Source: RGIG4140 sp045614025 (GTDB lineage: Bacteria > Pseudomonadota > Alphaproteobacteria > CAAHEQ01 > UBA3637). From it: 64,000 bases of DNA. This document shows positions 27,825 to 36,923 of the stretch, in pieces (position 1 is the stretch's first letter; each line of letters begins with the position of its first letter). The position numbers were made by a program, and so were the translations under genes. The notes under the pieces are model-generated. The model saw only the letters and a program-made list of their open reading frames with translations. It did not search any database and had not been told where the DNA came from. The stretch covers positions 8,507-72,506 of the forward strand of contig JAZLCE010000028.1 of NCBI GenBank assembly GCA_045614025.1, given 5' to 3'.

Positions 27825-29393
27825 TTATATATTAATTGTTTTTGGCTTTTTAATCATATACCAAACCATGAAAATCACTTTATTGACAACAATAGCTGCA
27901 TACATCGTTGTTGCCAAACCAAGGCCCAATGTGATACCAAACCCACGAACAGATCCTGATCCTAACATAAAGAGGAAAAGGGCTGCAAAAAGAGTTGTCA
28001 ACTGGCCATCAAAAATGGCAGAGAAAGAACCAGCAAACCCTCTCTTAATAACTTCTTGTGGATTTTTAACCCCACGATGGATTTCTTCTTTCATACGTTC
28101 CATAATCAAGATATTCGCATCAACAGCCATGGCTAAGGTTAAAGCAATACCCGCTACACCTGGCAATGTTAAAGTGGCATTTAAAAGACTTAAAAGAGCC
28201 AATAATAAAATTCCATTAACCAACAAGGTGATATCTGCAATAATACCAAAAGATCCATAAACTACTAACATAAAAATAAAGATAAAGGCCAAACCAATTA
28301 AACAAGCGCCTGTTCCTGCTTTAATTGAATCTTCCCCTAATCCTGGACCAACAACGCGTTCTTCAGCTACAATTAAAGGTGCTGGTAAAGCCCCTGCTCT
28401 AAGCATTAAAGCCAAATCATTGGCGGCTTGCATTGTGAAATTACCAGTAATGATACCTTGCCCACCTGTAATCGGTGTGTTAATTGTTGGAGCACTTAAA
28501 ACTTTCCCATCTAAAACAATGGCTAATCTGCGACCAACGTTTTCGCGCGTAACATTAGCAAATTCTTTAGCACCAGCAGCTTTAAAACTAAATGAAACTG
28601 CAGGAGCGCCATTTTCATCATAGCTTCCTTTAGCTCCATCTAATTGTGAACCACTTACAACCACACGACGTTTTAAAACAACATAACCTGTTTCATCACC
28701 CGTAACCAACATAGAATCAGGAGAAAGTTTGCCCATTTGAGCAGCTTGAACAGATGTTTCTTCATCAACTAAATGAAATGTCATTTTAGCTGTTTTACCA
28801 AGCAATGCTTTAATTTCTGATGGATCTTGAACCCCTGGCAACTGAATCACAATTCTATTTGTTCCTTGTTGTTGAATTTGAGGTTCTTTTGTGCCAAGTT
28901 CATCAATACGGCGGCGAACAATTTCAACAGATTGTTCAACGGCTTTTCTTTGCATTTCCTCAATAGCTTTTTCAGTATAAGAAACTTTAAGCATATTTTC
29001 TTCAGTCTCAATTGTTAATAAAGAAGGCTCAATTTTTCTGATGATTTCACGAGCAGACATAACATCCCCAGCATTTAAAATGCGAACTTTCATTTGACCT
29101 TCTTCAACAGTTAAGCCAGAAAATCTGATTTTTCCTTTACGTAAATCGGATCGAGATAAATCTGCTAAAGTGACTAATCTTTCTTTTAAAAGATCTTGTG
29201 TATCCACTTCCATTAACAAATAAGAACCGCCTTGCAAATCAAGCCCAAGCGTGATTGGTTTAAACCAGCTTTGAACAGATTTTGGCAAGCTTTTAAGCGT
29301 TGTTTCCGAAAGAAATGTCGGAACCGAAAACAAAATACCTAAAAATATTGTTAAAGCAACAATACCTATTTTAAATTTAGAATATCCAAACAT
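27825..29393 (-). CDS. secD: Protein translocase subunit SecD
   Basis: 522 residues. The N-terminal helix is followed by GLDLQGGSYLLMEV, a large periplasmic P1 region with RRRIDELGTKEP and RIVIQLPGVQDP, then the five-helix domain with GVAGIALTLAMAVDANILIMERMKEE, whose Asp is thought to take part in proton movement. The length agrees with compact alphaproteobacterial SecD. It is separated from SecF (10 bases) and YajC (12 bases) by short gaps, implying one message. It assists late steps of protein export at the periplasmic face. Confidence 0.97.
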   Translation of the reverse strand: MFGYSKFKIGIVALTIFLGILFSVPTFLSETTLKSLPKSVQSWFKPITLGLDLQGGSYLLMEVDTQDLLKERLVTLADLSRSDLRKGKIRFSGLTVEEGQMKVRILNAGDVMSAREIIRKIEPSLLTIETEENMLKVSYTEKAIEEMQRKAVEQSVEIVRRRIDELGTKEPQIQQQGTNRIVIQLPGVQDPSEIKALLGKTAKMTFHLVDEETSVQAAQMGKLSPDSMLVTGDETGYVVLKRRVVVSGSQLDGAKGSYDENGAPAVSFSFKAAGAKEFANVTRENVGRRLAIVLDGKVLSAPTINTPITGGQGIITGNFTMQAANDLALMLRAGALPAPLIVAEERVVGPGLGEDSIKAGTGACLIGLAFIFIFMLVVYGSFGIIADITLLVNGILLLALLSLLNATLTLPGVAGIALTLAMAVDANILIMERMKEEIHRGVKNPQEVIKRGFAGSFSAIFDGQLTTLFAALFLFMLGSGSVRGFGITLGLGLATTMYAAIVVNKVIFMVWYMIKKPKTINI

Positions 29394-29405
29394 CTTATTT
29401 CCTTT

Positions 29406-29732
29406 TTATTTTTTTTCATCCAAAACTTGAGAAACATATGCTTTTACAACAGTTATTTCCACATTTTTTGCAATTTCAATTTTAAGTTTATCTTCTTCAA
29501 TTGTTGTTACCGAACCAATAATTCCACCAACAATAACTTTTGTGCCTTTTTTAATGCTGTTTAATGCTTTTTCATGTTCTTTAAAACGTTTTTGTTGAGG
29601 ACGAATAAGCAATAAATAAAGAACTAAAAAAACAAGAGCGATTTGAAGTAAAAGAGAAACCCAATCACCCCCACCAGGTGTATTTTGAGCAACTGTTCCA
29701 ACCGTTCCAGCAAAAGCATTTGAAATAAACAT
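29406..29732 (-). CDS. yajC: Preprotein translocase accessory protein YajC
   Basis: 108 residues: one membrane helix around residues 25-45, then the characteristic LLLIRPQQKRFKEHEKALNSIKKG and VGGIIGSVTTIEEDKLKIEIA. It binds SecDF. An excellent ribosome site (aaggaga) precedes the ATG, and the gene heads the yajC-secD-secF operon. Confidence 0.95.
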   Translation of the reverse strand: MFISNAFAGTVGTVAQNTPGGGDWVSLLLQIALVFLVLYLLLIRPQQKRFKEHEKALNSIKKGTKVIVGGIIGSVTTIEEDKLKIEIAKNVEITVVKAYVSQVLDEKK

Positions 29733-29770
29733 AATTATATCTCCTTTTCATATTAAAAAATATAAAACTT

Positions 29771-29798
29771 ACTATATAGATTTCTTTGAAAAAATCAA
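29771..29798 (-). promoter_or_regulatory. Promoter for yajC-secDF
   Basis: On the minus strand TTGATT (29793-29798), a 16-base spacer and TATAGT (29771-29776) lie 39 bases ahead of yajC. Confidence 0.55.
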
Positions 29799-29820
29799 TC
29801 ATTTTTTATTGTTTTTTTAT

Positions 29821-29849
29821 TTGACAATAAAAAATTTGTTCTTTAGATT
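29821..29849 (+). promoter_or_regulatory. Promoter for dut
   Basis: TTGACA (29821-29826), a 17-base spacer and TAGATT (29844-29849) lie 38 bases ahead of dut, back to back with the yajC promoter. Confidence 0.65.
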
Positions 29850-29887
29850 TAAGCCCTGTTATAAATTCGATCAAAAAGGGAAAAATT

Positions 29888-30358
29888 ATGTTTAAAATAA
29901 AAATTGAATATTTACCTTCATATGATAAAGAATGGGAAAAACTTTCTTATAAACATCCGGGAGATTCTGGGTTTGATTTAAGAGCCGCCATCAGCGAACC
30001 AGTTACATTAGAACCTAATGAATTTAAACTGATTTCTTGTGGCATTAAAATGGAAATGATCCCAGATAATGATATGGGTTTTAATTATGAATTGCAAATC
30101 AGACCGCGCTCTGGATTAGCTGCAAAACATGGCATTGGCATTATTAATTCCCCAGGAACTGTTGATTTTTTCTATCGTGGTGAAATCAAAACACCTTTAA
30201 TTAATTTAAGCGATAAACCATTCACAATTAATCCAGGTGAACGCATTGCTCAAGCAGTTATTTGCCCTGTTATTCAAGCTCAAATTGAAGAAACAGAAAA
30301 TATTGAAGAAAACACTTCTCGTGGAAGCGGCGGTTTTGGTTCAACTGGCAAAATTTAA
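29888..30358 (+). CDS. dut: dUTP diphosphatase
   Basis: 156 residues of the trimeric dUTPase family. All five motifs are visible: PGDSGFDLRA, a diverged motif 2 then RPRSGLAAKHGI, the uracil-binding GTVDFFYRGEI, GERIAQAVI and the C-terminal P-loop-like RGSGGFGSTG. It hydrolyses dUTP to dUMP, preventing uracil incorporation and feeding thymidylate synthesis. It is monocistronic with its own promoter, and it shares a bidirectional terminator with the convergent protease gene. Confidence 0.97.
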   Translation: MFKIKIEYLPSYDKEWEKLSYKHPGDSGFDLRAAISEPVTLEPNEFKLISCGIKMEMIPDNDMGFNYELQIRPRSGLAAKHGIGIINSPGTVDFFYRGEIKTPLINLSDKPFTINPGERIAQAVICPVIQAQIEETENIEENTSRGSGGFGSTGKI

Positions 30359-30365
30359 ACAGAAT

Positions 30366-30393
30366 AAAAAATCCGCCTTTTGGCGGATTTTTT
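30366..30393. terminator. Bidirectional terminator between dut and the M50 protease gene
   Basis: A perfect 12-base inverted repeat (aaaaaatccgcc / ggcggatttttt) with a four-base loop has T-runs in both directions. It overlaps the last codons of the convergent gene. Confidence 0.9.
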
Positions 30394-31057
30394 AAAATGC
30401 TAACCACATAATAAATTCATATAAATAAGGCAAAATGCTTCCTATAAATAACCCGATAACATTAATGCCCAAAACAAATGGTAAAAACATTAACCCTAAT
30501 AAAATATACATACCATAGCTTTCTGTTTGCTGATATTGATAGGCTAATTTTTTTGGTAACAATGAAACCAAAATTCTTCCCCCATCTAAAGGCAAAATAG
30601 GCAATAAATTAAAAACGGCTAAAACAAGGGAAAATAAAATCCCGTTCATAATATTATCTTTTAACCAAATGAAAACTGGGGAAGAAACAGGAACAATTTC
30701 TAAAACAATTCTGCCAAAAAAAACAAAAAGAATGGCCAATAAAATATTTGAAACAGGGCCTGCTGCTGCCACAAGCCCCATATCTCTTTTAGGGTTATTT
30801 AAGGCACTAAAATTCACAGGAACTGGTTTGGCCCATCCAAATAAAACAGGTGAAGAAGATAAAACAAGAATTAAAGGAAGAAAGATGCTTCCCATAGGAT
30901 CAATATGAGCAACAGGATTTAAAGTTAAACGCCCTGCTCTTTGAGCTGTTTTGTCGCCAAGCTTCATGGCAACATATCCATGAGCCAACTCATGAACAAC
31001 CATACAAAGAACCAATGGAATGGCCCAAACACTTAAACCATATAAAAAATTACTCAT
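30392..31057 (-). CDS. Site-2-type membrane metalloprotease (M50 family)
   Basis: 221 residues, mostly hydrophobic. The zinc motif HELAH is at 22-26 in the first membrane region, and the third ligand is Asp158 in LPILPLDGGRIL. There is no PDZ domain, so this is the short Rip/YwhC-like class of site-2 protease that cleaves within membranes. Substrates are not predictable from sequence; in other bacteria such enzymes release membrane-bound regulators. It is 12 bases downstream of the SPOR-domain gene in the same direction. Confidence 0.9.
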   Translation of the reverse strand: MSNFLYGLSVWAIPLVLCMVVHELAHGYVAMKLGDKTAQRAGRLTLNPVAHIDPMGSIFLPLILVLSSSPVLFGWAKPVPVNFSALNNPKRDMGLVAAAGPVSNILLAILFVFFGRIVLEIVPVSSPVFIWLKDNIMNGILFSLVLAVFNLLPILPLDGGRILVSLLPKKLAYQYQQTESYGMYILLGLMFLPFVLGINVIGLFIGSILPYLYEFIMWLAF

Positions 31058-31069
31058 TTTAAATCCTTT

Positions 31070-32245
31070 TTATTTAACAGGGATACAATCTTGTTTTTTG
31101 GCTTTTAATTTTGAACACATGCCATCAGCCATTTCTCTTGTTGGGAATTGGCCAACTTGTAAACGATAAAAATCCCCTTTTCTTGGAATTTCAACCTTTT
31201 TAATAATATATGACATATTGGATAAAAGCTTCACATGTTTGGTTTTCATAACTTTCCAAGCTTTTTCAACAGCAGCCTTATTGTTAGAGGCAAATAATTG
31301 AACACGCCAAATTTCCTTTTGCGTTGGTTTAACTTCTTTTTTAACTGTTACCTTTTCAACAGGGGCTAATTCAATCACCTCTTTTTTAGGAGTCAATACT
31401 TCTTCTTTTTGAACAACCGGAGCAACAACTTGTTGAACAGGTGAAACTTGTTGAACGACTTGAACTGGCTCAACAACTAACTCTTCTTTCTTTTGTTCAA
31501 TAACTTTAACTTCTTTTTTCTCTTCTTCAAGCGGATTCACCGTTTTCATCTCTTTCACATTAACAAATGTCGCTTCAGGTGCATTTTGCTCGATAGCCAA
31601 AATTTGAGGCACAACCGGCTTTTCAGGTTCAGGGAATAAGCTTTCAACTTTTGTGGTCACATTATCGGAACGAATACGATTATAAACCAACTTATCTTGA
31701 TCAGGGATTACTATACCACCTGCATGCTCTGGCAATTCTTTCACAACATCTGGAGAAGCCAAAATGGTTTCAACTTCATCTGATTCTGCTTCACTTACCT
31801 GAAAAATAAAAAATCCAGTGAGAGAAATCCCCAAAATCACAACAAGAACAGAAATTAAAATCAAATGCAATTTTAAAGAAGGAAAGTTTTTTTCTTCAAT
31901 TTGAGATTCCGTTTCTATTGGGATAAAAGAAATTTCTTCTTCAATTGGTTTTGAAAAATCATAAATCTTAATTTCAGGTTCTGTTTCTTCTGATGGCTTT
32001 AATTCATGAGTGGCCTCTTTAGGCAAAGCAACATCTTCTGTTTGCGCTGTTGCAGAAGAATTTAATTCAAAAACGGGATCTGAAGATGAAAATGAAGGGT
32101 TAAAAGAGTTAGTTGTCTCCTCTTTTAATTCTTCTTTTTTTGGCTCTGATTCAGAAGTTTTAGTCTGATAAAACCCTGTAAAACTTGGTTCCCGTCTATT
32201 TGTTAAATCTTCAGTTAACTCTCTGATTTTATCAAATTCATCCAT
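31070..32245 (-). CDS. SPOR-domain membrane protein
   Basis: 391 residues from the ATG at 32245, eight bases after GGAG; an in-frame extension to 32338 lacks a ribosome site. An acidic cytoplasmic region (1-120), one membrane helix (about 126-149), a long linker rich in Val, Glu, Lys and Pro, and a C-terminal SPOR domain (about 315-391, WRVQLFASNNK to YRLQVGQFPT). SPOR domains bind glycan strands stripped of peptide stems at the septum, so a role in cell division or septal murein is likely. The layout resembles FtsN or DamX, but identity with either cannot be claimed. Confidence 0.85.
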   Translation of the reverse strand: MDEFDKIRELTEDLTNRREPSFTGFYQTKTSESEPKKEELKEETTNSFNPSFSSSDPVFELNSSATAQTEDVALPKEATHELKPSEETEPEIKIYDFSKPIEEEISFIPIETESQIEEKNFPSLKLHLILISVLVVILGISLTGFFIFQVSEAESDEVETILASPDVVKELPEHAGGIVIPDQDKLVYNRIRSDNVTTKVESLFPEPEKPVVPQILAIEQNAPEATFVNVKEMKTVNPLEEEKKEVKVIEQKKEELVVEPVQVVQQVSPVQQVVAPVVQKEEVLTPKKEVIELAPVEKVTVKKEVKPTQKEIWRVQLFASNNKAAVEKAWKVMKTKHVKLLSNMSYIIKKVEIPRKGDFYRLQVGQFPTREMADGMCSKLKAKKQDCIPVK

Positions 32246-32515
32246 TGTAAAGCTCCTTCTCTTTGTGTATAAAAGAAAATAGCATATTTTTAAAACATTT
32301 ATCAAGAGATATTTATAAAAAATATTGATTTTAAACAAATGAAATTTAAAAAAAACAACTTATTTTTATTTTATCATTTCATTTTCTTATACTTCTTTCT
32401 TTTCTTTTTTTTTAGATATTGAACGTCAATTCATGTTTTTTTAATTTATTTTCATAAAAAAAATAATCACTTATAAAAAAAATGAAAAATTTTTACTTTT
32501 TTTCAAAAAAAACTC

Positions 32516-32544
32516 TTGACGTGTGATTTATTTTAAGATATGAT
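32516..32544 (+). promoter_or_regulatory. Promoter for tRNA-Leu
   Basis: TTGACG (32516-32521), a 17-base spacer and TATGAT (32539-32544) lie 36 bases ahead of the tRNA. The 270 bases between this point and the SPOR gene are extremely AT-rich, with nothing else recognisable. Confidence 0.75.
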
Positions 32545-32580
32545 GTCATCTATCGAATCTACCAATTCAAGATTTCTTAT

Positions 32581-32669
32581 GCGGATATGGCGGAACTGGT
32601 AGACGCAACAGACTTAAAATCTGTTGGGACTTTGCTCCCGTGCCGGTTCGATTCCGGCTTTCCGCACCA
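32581..32669 (+). tRNA. tRNA-Leu (UAA)
   Basis: 89 bases including an encoded CCA end (32667-32669). Anticodon loop CTTAAAA gives UAA. A long variable arm (tggga...tcccg) and a five-pair T arm with TTCGATT identify a class II tRNA-Leu. The acceptor stem GCGGATA/TTTCCGC pairs at six of seven positions, with a U-U opposition at 6-67. Confidence 0.97.
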
Positions 32670-32695
32670 AAGCACTCCTTAAGGAGTGCTTTTTT
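32669..32695 (+). terminator. Terminator of tRNA-Leu
   Basis: A perfect palindrome aaagcactcc-ttaa-ggagtgcttt begins at the last base of the tRNA and runs into T residues. Confidence 0.9.
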
Positions 32696-32898
32696 GTATG
32701 AAAAGAATAGAAAATGAAAGGCTCAATAAAAAGTGACCATTCATCAGCAAGATGCTCTGGTTAGTGCACTATAAACTCATTGGCTTTAACTGATCTCAAA
32801 TCAAACGATAACAATTTGCATTTCAACTTCTTACAGTTCTTTTAACCCTTCTTTATTTTAATCACTGGATTTATATTTAAATGCTTAGTGATATCTAT
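32696..32898. other. Gene-free stretch after tRNA-Leu
   Basis: No open frame or RNA was recognised. Base composition at 32725-32780 is less AT-rich than the surrounding spacer, but I find no inverted repeats, integrase or duplicated tRNA end. Confidence 0.4.
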
Positions 32899-32935
32899 AA
32901 AAAAAGGCACCCTATCAAACGGATACCTTTTTTTT
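32899..32935 (-). terminator. Terminator of the ankyrin gene at 32959
   Basis: The minus-strand RNA folds as ggtatcc...gggtgcc with two G-U pairs, extended by A/U pairs and ending in a run of U. It starts 24 bases after the gene's stop. Confidence 0.75.
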
Positions 32936-32958
32936 CACTTATATAAATGGTTTTTAAA

Positions 32959-33600
32959 CTAGTTCCCATCATTTTGATGATTAAAAGCATCCATTTGATT
33001 TTTAGAAATCTTTACTTCTTGTTTAACAATAGATTTTACAAGAAGATTTGATGATTGCTCTGTTTTTTCTTCCAAAAGTTTAATCACTTGTTCAAAACTT
33101 TTATATTTAGACCAATTCAATTGAGCAATTTTTAAGGCTGTTGGTTCACCCTCTTTTACCTTATTCACATCAGCTCCATTTTTAATTAACAACTCTGCCA
33201 TTTCTGGTTGGCAATAATAAACACTTAAAACAAGAGCTGTTCTGCCATGATGATCTGTTGCATTAATATCAGCGCCCTTTTCAAGCAAAATTTTTGCCAT
33301 TTCTTTTTGGGTTTCTGTTGCTTTTTTATATGAATTCATCATTGCACAAACCATTAAAGGAGAAAAGTATCTATTTTTATAATTAGCTAATTTATTTGGA
33401 TTTGCCCCTTTTTCAAGCAACATCTTAAACATATCCATATTTTCATTAAAAATAGAATAAATAAGAGCAGATCTGCCAAACGATACGTCTAATGCATTCA
33501 CATCAGCCCCAGCCTCAATCGATTTTTGGGCCTTTATGATATTATTTTCTTGCACATAATATAAAAAATTCTCATTCAAAATTTTTTGTTGACTGTTCAT
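32959..33600 (-). CDS. Ankyrin-repeat protein
   Basis: 213 residues from the ATG at 33600, eight bases after agagga; an upstream in-frame ATG at 33615 sits within that ribosome site. Four to five ankyrin repeats cover residues ~25-170, with typical units such as GADVNALDVSFGRSALIYSI, KGADINATDHHGRTALVLSV and NGADVNKV. There is no secretion signal. It has its own strong promoter and terminator. Ankyrin proteins of intracellular alphaproteobacteria are often secreted effectors; whether this one is cannot be told. Confidence 0.88.
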   Translation of the reverse strand: MNSQQKILNENFLYYVQENNIIKAQKSIEAGADVNALDVSFGRSALIYSIFNENMDMFKMLLEKGANPNKLANYKNRYFSPLMVCAMMNSYKKATETQKEMAKILLEKGADINATDHHGRTALVLSVYYCQPEMAELLIKNGADVNKVKEGEPTALKIAQLNWSKYKSFEQVIKLLEEKTEQSSNLLVKSIVKQEVKISKNQMDAFNHQNDGN

Positions 33601-33642
33601 AAAAAATCCTCTCATACTATGAAAAAGCTTTCATTTTTGGCC

Positions 33643-33670
33643 ATTATAATACTTTTTTATAATTTGTCAA
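33643..33670 (-). promoter_or_regulatory. Promoter for the ankyrin gene
   Basis: On the minus strand TTGACA (33665-33670), a 16-base spacer and a perfect TATAAT (33643-33648) lie 43 bases ahead of the start. Confidence 0.75.
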
Positions 33671-33696
33671 TTTTTTTATTAATATCTTGTTTTAAA

Positions 33697-33725
33697 TTGA
33701 CTTATCTTCTGTTTTATGATATAAT
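33697..33725 (+). promoter_or_regulatory. Promoter for the HELRH protein gene
   Basis: TTGACT (33697-33702), a 17-base spacer and a perfect TATAAT (33720-33725) predict a leader of about 40 bases. It is back to back with the ankyrin promoter. Confidence 0.8.
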
Positions 33726-33770
33726 AAATGGCAAATAAAAGGTTTAGGGATTAAAAAATGGGGGTGAATT

Positions 33771-35351
33771 ATGTTTTCTCAAATAATCAATGAAGCTGCT
33801 GGTAAGAAAAATTGGAATCTATCCCCACATGGGTTTTCATTTGATTGTTCTGATTTTAATGAAGAAACTCAAGATCTTTTTTTTGACTTTCTTTATTTAC
33901 ATGATTTAAACCCAACCATTCAATCCATAAGTAATAAAAATGGGACTTCATTACATATAATCTTAAGTCCAGAAAATTTTAACGCTTTTCAAAAGGGCCT
34001 TGAAATATATGGAACCGGAAAAAATTTACTTGAAGATGGTATAGCATACGATCCTCTTTCTGATGAAGATATCAGTTTGATTAAACGTCATATCATACTT
34101 AAAACAGATAAAGAATCCTCTGATCTGAATCAAGAACAGCAAAAGGATGATTTTTTTGAATACCTCCTTAACCAAACAAAATATAGCGTTTTAGCTCATC
34201 GCCTTTTAAATGAATTTTGTTTTATTTGCCAAAACCATGAACAAACAAACAGGCCTCTTCAATTAAAGATTGATATAAGTCAAAGCGCGATACCTACATT
34301 AGATAAAAAACAAGCCAGTGGTATGGCCGGAGTAAAAGATCATCAACCCTTTATTATGGTTAAAAATTATGATAATCAAATTAATGTTGAAACTTTTTTT
34401 CATGAATTAAGGCATATTATTCAAACAGGACATCATTTATTTAGAGACAAAGAAACTGATGGCGTCTTTCATATGCTTAATGCGTTGGCAAGAGAAGCCG
34501 AAGCTAAATCTTATGATTTAATCATTCAAACGCCTAAACAAGAGTTTGTTTCAAGTATAAGCAGGCAAGAAATTCAACAAATAGCCCTAAAAGTGATAAA
34601 AGATCCCTCGTTAATTCCATATAACCCTAATTTAATAAAGGAAGAAAAAATTGGCGCAACTTTGAGAGACATTCAAATTGAGGCTCATGAAAGCACATTA
34701 GAACTTTTATGCCAACTTCATTTGCAAGCTTCAAGAACCAAAATTTATAATTTACTTAAGAAAAATCATATTCACTTATTGCCAAAATCTTTTAAAGAAT
34801 TAAGCGAACACATTGAATATTGGAAAAGTTATTATTACCCTAAATTAATGTGTAAAAACCCTCAACCACAATTAACAATACAAACTCAAAAAGAGGCGAC
34901 TCAAAAACTTGAAGAAGAATGGCGCGAAAAAACAGGTCTTAGATTATCCCTTTCGCCAACACATATCTTTTCAGGCGAAATTTCAAAAACTTTAGGAATT
35001 ATTTCGCCCCAATTAGATGAAAGCACGGCAGCACTCATTCAACCTGTTTATAAATTACCAGAAGATGTTTCTAAACAGGTTCATCAACTTTATAAAAAAA
35101 ATCAATTTAATGAAATTATAAAAATTTATAACCATATTCAAGAGGAAAACCCTTTCTTACCCAAAGAAATTCAAGCTCCCAATATTCAAAGCCAAGCGCG
35201 TTATTACACCATCGTGATTGATAAAATGCAAAGAGGAGACTCTTTTAAAAATATTTTAAGTTTGTTTGGATATTATCTAAATGACCCAAAACCTGTTATC
35301 AAGACAATAGCAAACCCTAAAGTGAATCAAAAGGTTAACCAACGCAATTAA
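33771..35351 (+). CDS. Putative HExxH metallopeptidase of unknown function
   Basis: 526 residues, soluble, with no signal peptide. A zinc-protease motif FFHELRHIIQTG places HELRH at 211-215; about 25 residues on, ALAREAEAKSYD offers Glu242 or Glu244 as third ligand, as in gluzincin-like enzymes. The region resembles DUF6782-type predicted peptidases, an attribution I hold loosely. The C-terminal half (300-526) is helical and unrecognised. A strong promoter and the ggggg ribosome site support expression. It is monocistronic, bounded by a bidirectional terminator. Its neighbours (ankyrin and surface proteins) suggest a host-interaction or accessory role, which is inference. Confidence 0.7.
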   Translation: MFSQIINEAAGKKNWNLSPHGFSFDCSDFNEETQDLFFDFLYLHDLNPTIQSISNKNGTSLHIILSPENFNAFQKGLEIYGTGKNLLEDGIAYDPLSDEDISLIKRHIILKTDKESSDLNQEQQKDDFFEYLLNQTKYSVLAHRLLNEFCFICQNHEQTNRPLQLKIDISQSAIPTLDKKQASGMAGVKDHQPFIMVKNYDNQINVETFFHELRHIIQTGHHLFRDKETDGVFHMLNALAREAEAKSYDLIIQTPKQEFVSSISRQEIQQIALKVIKDPSLIPYNPNLIKEEKIGATLRDIQIEAHESTLELLCQLHLQASRTKIYNLLKKNHIHLLPKSFKELSEHIEYWKSYYYPKLMCKNPQPQLTIQTQKEATQKLEEEWREKTGLRLSLSPTHIFSGEISKTLGIISPQLDESTAALIQPVYKLPEDVSKQVHQLYKKNQFNEIIKIYNHIQEENPFLPKEIQAPNIQSQARYYTIVIDKMQRGDSFKNILSLFGYYLNDPKPVIKTIANPKVNQKVNQRN

Positions 35352-35385
35352 AAAAACAGGGAAGCAAAAGCTCCCTGTTTTTTTT
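35351..35385. terminator. Bidirectional terminator
   Basis: The inverted repeat aaaaaacaggga / tccctgtttttt, with an inner agc/gc pair and one bulge, has T-runs on both sides. It serves the converging HELRH and trimeric-adhesin genes. Confidence 0.85.
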
Positions 35386-35399
35386 AACGAAATATTAAT

Positions 35400-36920
35400 T
35401 TAGAAACCAAATGTGACACCGCTTTTAAATGTTGCCGAGCCATTCCCCGCATAAGCAGCACCTGCATTAAGTAATACATCATCATTCACATAGTGGAATC
35501 CACCAACGGCAAAACCAGTTGTTCCACGGTAATAACCCGTTCCAAATGAAATTTGAGTATTACCATTTGCTCTTGCATTTGGAACCAAAGCAGACATAGC
35601 TGCTAAACTTGCAAAACCAGATTTCATTTCATGATGCATTTTATTTGTTCTATCTTCTAAATTATCTACTCGATCTTCAACTCTTCCCAAGTTGCTATCT
35701 AAAATACCCATTGCTGTTGTTAAATTACTTCCTGAAGAAATATATCTTGCGCTGGCATATTGACGGTTGCCAATGGCTCTATCTAATTTATCAACAGATT
35801 GAGTGACTGTTTCTCTTGATGAAACATTATTTTGCGCCGTATACGTTCTGTCCCCAACAGCCGCATTAACAGCATCAATGTTTTGATTAACTGTGTTAGA
35901 AGAAGAAACGCCGTTCGTTCCGGCCGTTGTTAAATGATCAGCCGTTCCAATATTGCTAGCAACTTGGTTTACCGCAGCCATCACATTTGAAACTTCAGCA
36001 TAATTATATCCATTACTTCCTGCTGTTGCTTCAATGCTTGCTGCCCAAGAACCATCAGCTTTAAATGGAGCCCCTAAAGCAGAAACAACCCGTGAATCCA
36101 AGTCTGCAATTGCTGTTTTATTTTGAGCAATAGCGCCTTCATTGACTTCAATGCGATCAGTGTTAGCCTCAATAGCCGCTGTGTTATCTGCAATTTTACC
36201 TGTATTTTCTGTAATATCAGCTAAGTTATCGGCAATGCCTTGTGCATTTGTTTGAATAGCATCTGCATTAGTATCAATACGGCTAGAATTAGCTGAAATT
36301 GCTGCAGCATTATCTGCAATCTTGGCCTCATTAGCACTAATTTTATTAGTGTTTGTGTTAATATTCGTTGCATTTATACTAATATTTGTTGCTGCAGTTG
36401 AAACAGCAGTTTGAAGAGACTCAATATCTGTTTCTGCTGTTGAAACACGCCCGCCCAATGTCATAATATTTTCTGTATTTTCTTGAATAGCCGCTTCATT
36501 ATCTGCAATCTTACCTGTATTTGCAGTAATATTTGCAGCATTTGTTGTAATATTCGAAGCATTTGTGCCAACATTTGTTGAAACAGTTGTAACTCTATCA
36601 GAAAGAGCTGTTAAGTCTGATTGATTAGCTTTTGTTTCAACAGCATCTTTCAAATCATCAATTGCATTTTCAGCAGTTCCAATACGAGTATCCAGCTGTG
36701 CAATATCACTGGCATTTTGTGCTATCTGATTTAAATTAGCTGAAATTTCGGTTCCCCCTTCGTTGGAAACGGAATTATCCGTTCCAATAACCACATCACC
36801 GGCCGCCGCATATGTTATTGAAGCAGATAACATTGCCCCTCCAAAAATACAGGCTAACAAAGCCACACGATATAAGGCTTTTAATTCTTTTAAAGCTGTT
36901 TTTGATAATTTCAATGTCAT
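35400..36920 (-). CDS. YadA-like trimeric autotransporter adhesin
   Basis: 506 residues. An extended signal region (1-39, ending TYAAA) precedes a stalk of repeated I..N...I..N heptad-like units over about 60-290 (for example KIADNAAAISANSSRIDTNA), a coiled coil. A neck-like region with RTYTAQNNVSSRETV follows. The end is a YadA anchor of about 90 residues with MKSGFASLAAMSAL and a final Phe. Three chains would form one 12-strand barrel and an extracellular fibre. It lies four bases after the OmpA-like lipoprotein gene and is probably co-transcribed. G+C and Ala content are above neighbours, as is common for such stalks. Confidence 0.92.
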   Translation of the reverse strand: MTLKLSKTALKELKALYRVALLACIFGGAMLSASITYAAAGDVVIGTDNSVSNEGGTEISANLNQIAQNASDIAQLDTRIGTAENAIDDLKDAVETKANQSDLTALSDRVTTVSTNVGTNASNITTNAANITANTGKIADNEAAIQENTENIMTLGGRVSTAETDIESLQTAVSTAATNISINATNINTNTNKISANEAKIADNAAAISANSSRIDTNADAIQTNAQGIADNLADITENTGKIADNTAAIEANTDRIEVNEGAIAQNKTAIADLDSRVVSALGAPFKADGSWAASIEATAGSNGYNYAEVSNVMAAVNQVASNIGTADHLTTAGTNGVSSSNTVNQNIDAVNAAVGDRTYTAQNNVSSRETVTQSVDKLDRAIGNRQYASARYISSGSNLTTAMGILDSNLGRVEDRVDNLEDRTNKMHHEMKSGFASLAAMSALVPNARANGNTQISFGTGYYRGTTGFAVGGFHYVNDDVLLNAGAAYAGNGSATFKSGVTFGF

Positions 36921-36923
36921 CCC

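Noticed and set aside
32696..32898. Possible integration site at the 3' end of tRNA-Leu
   Set aside because: No duplicated tRNA end, integrase or flanking direct repeat was found in the window.
36100..36700. Repetitive DNA that could suggest a CRISPR or satellite array
   Set aside because: The periodicity is explained by heptad-like coiled-coil repeats of the trimeric adhesin; there are no constant repeats with unique spacers.
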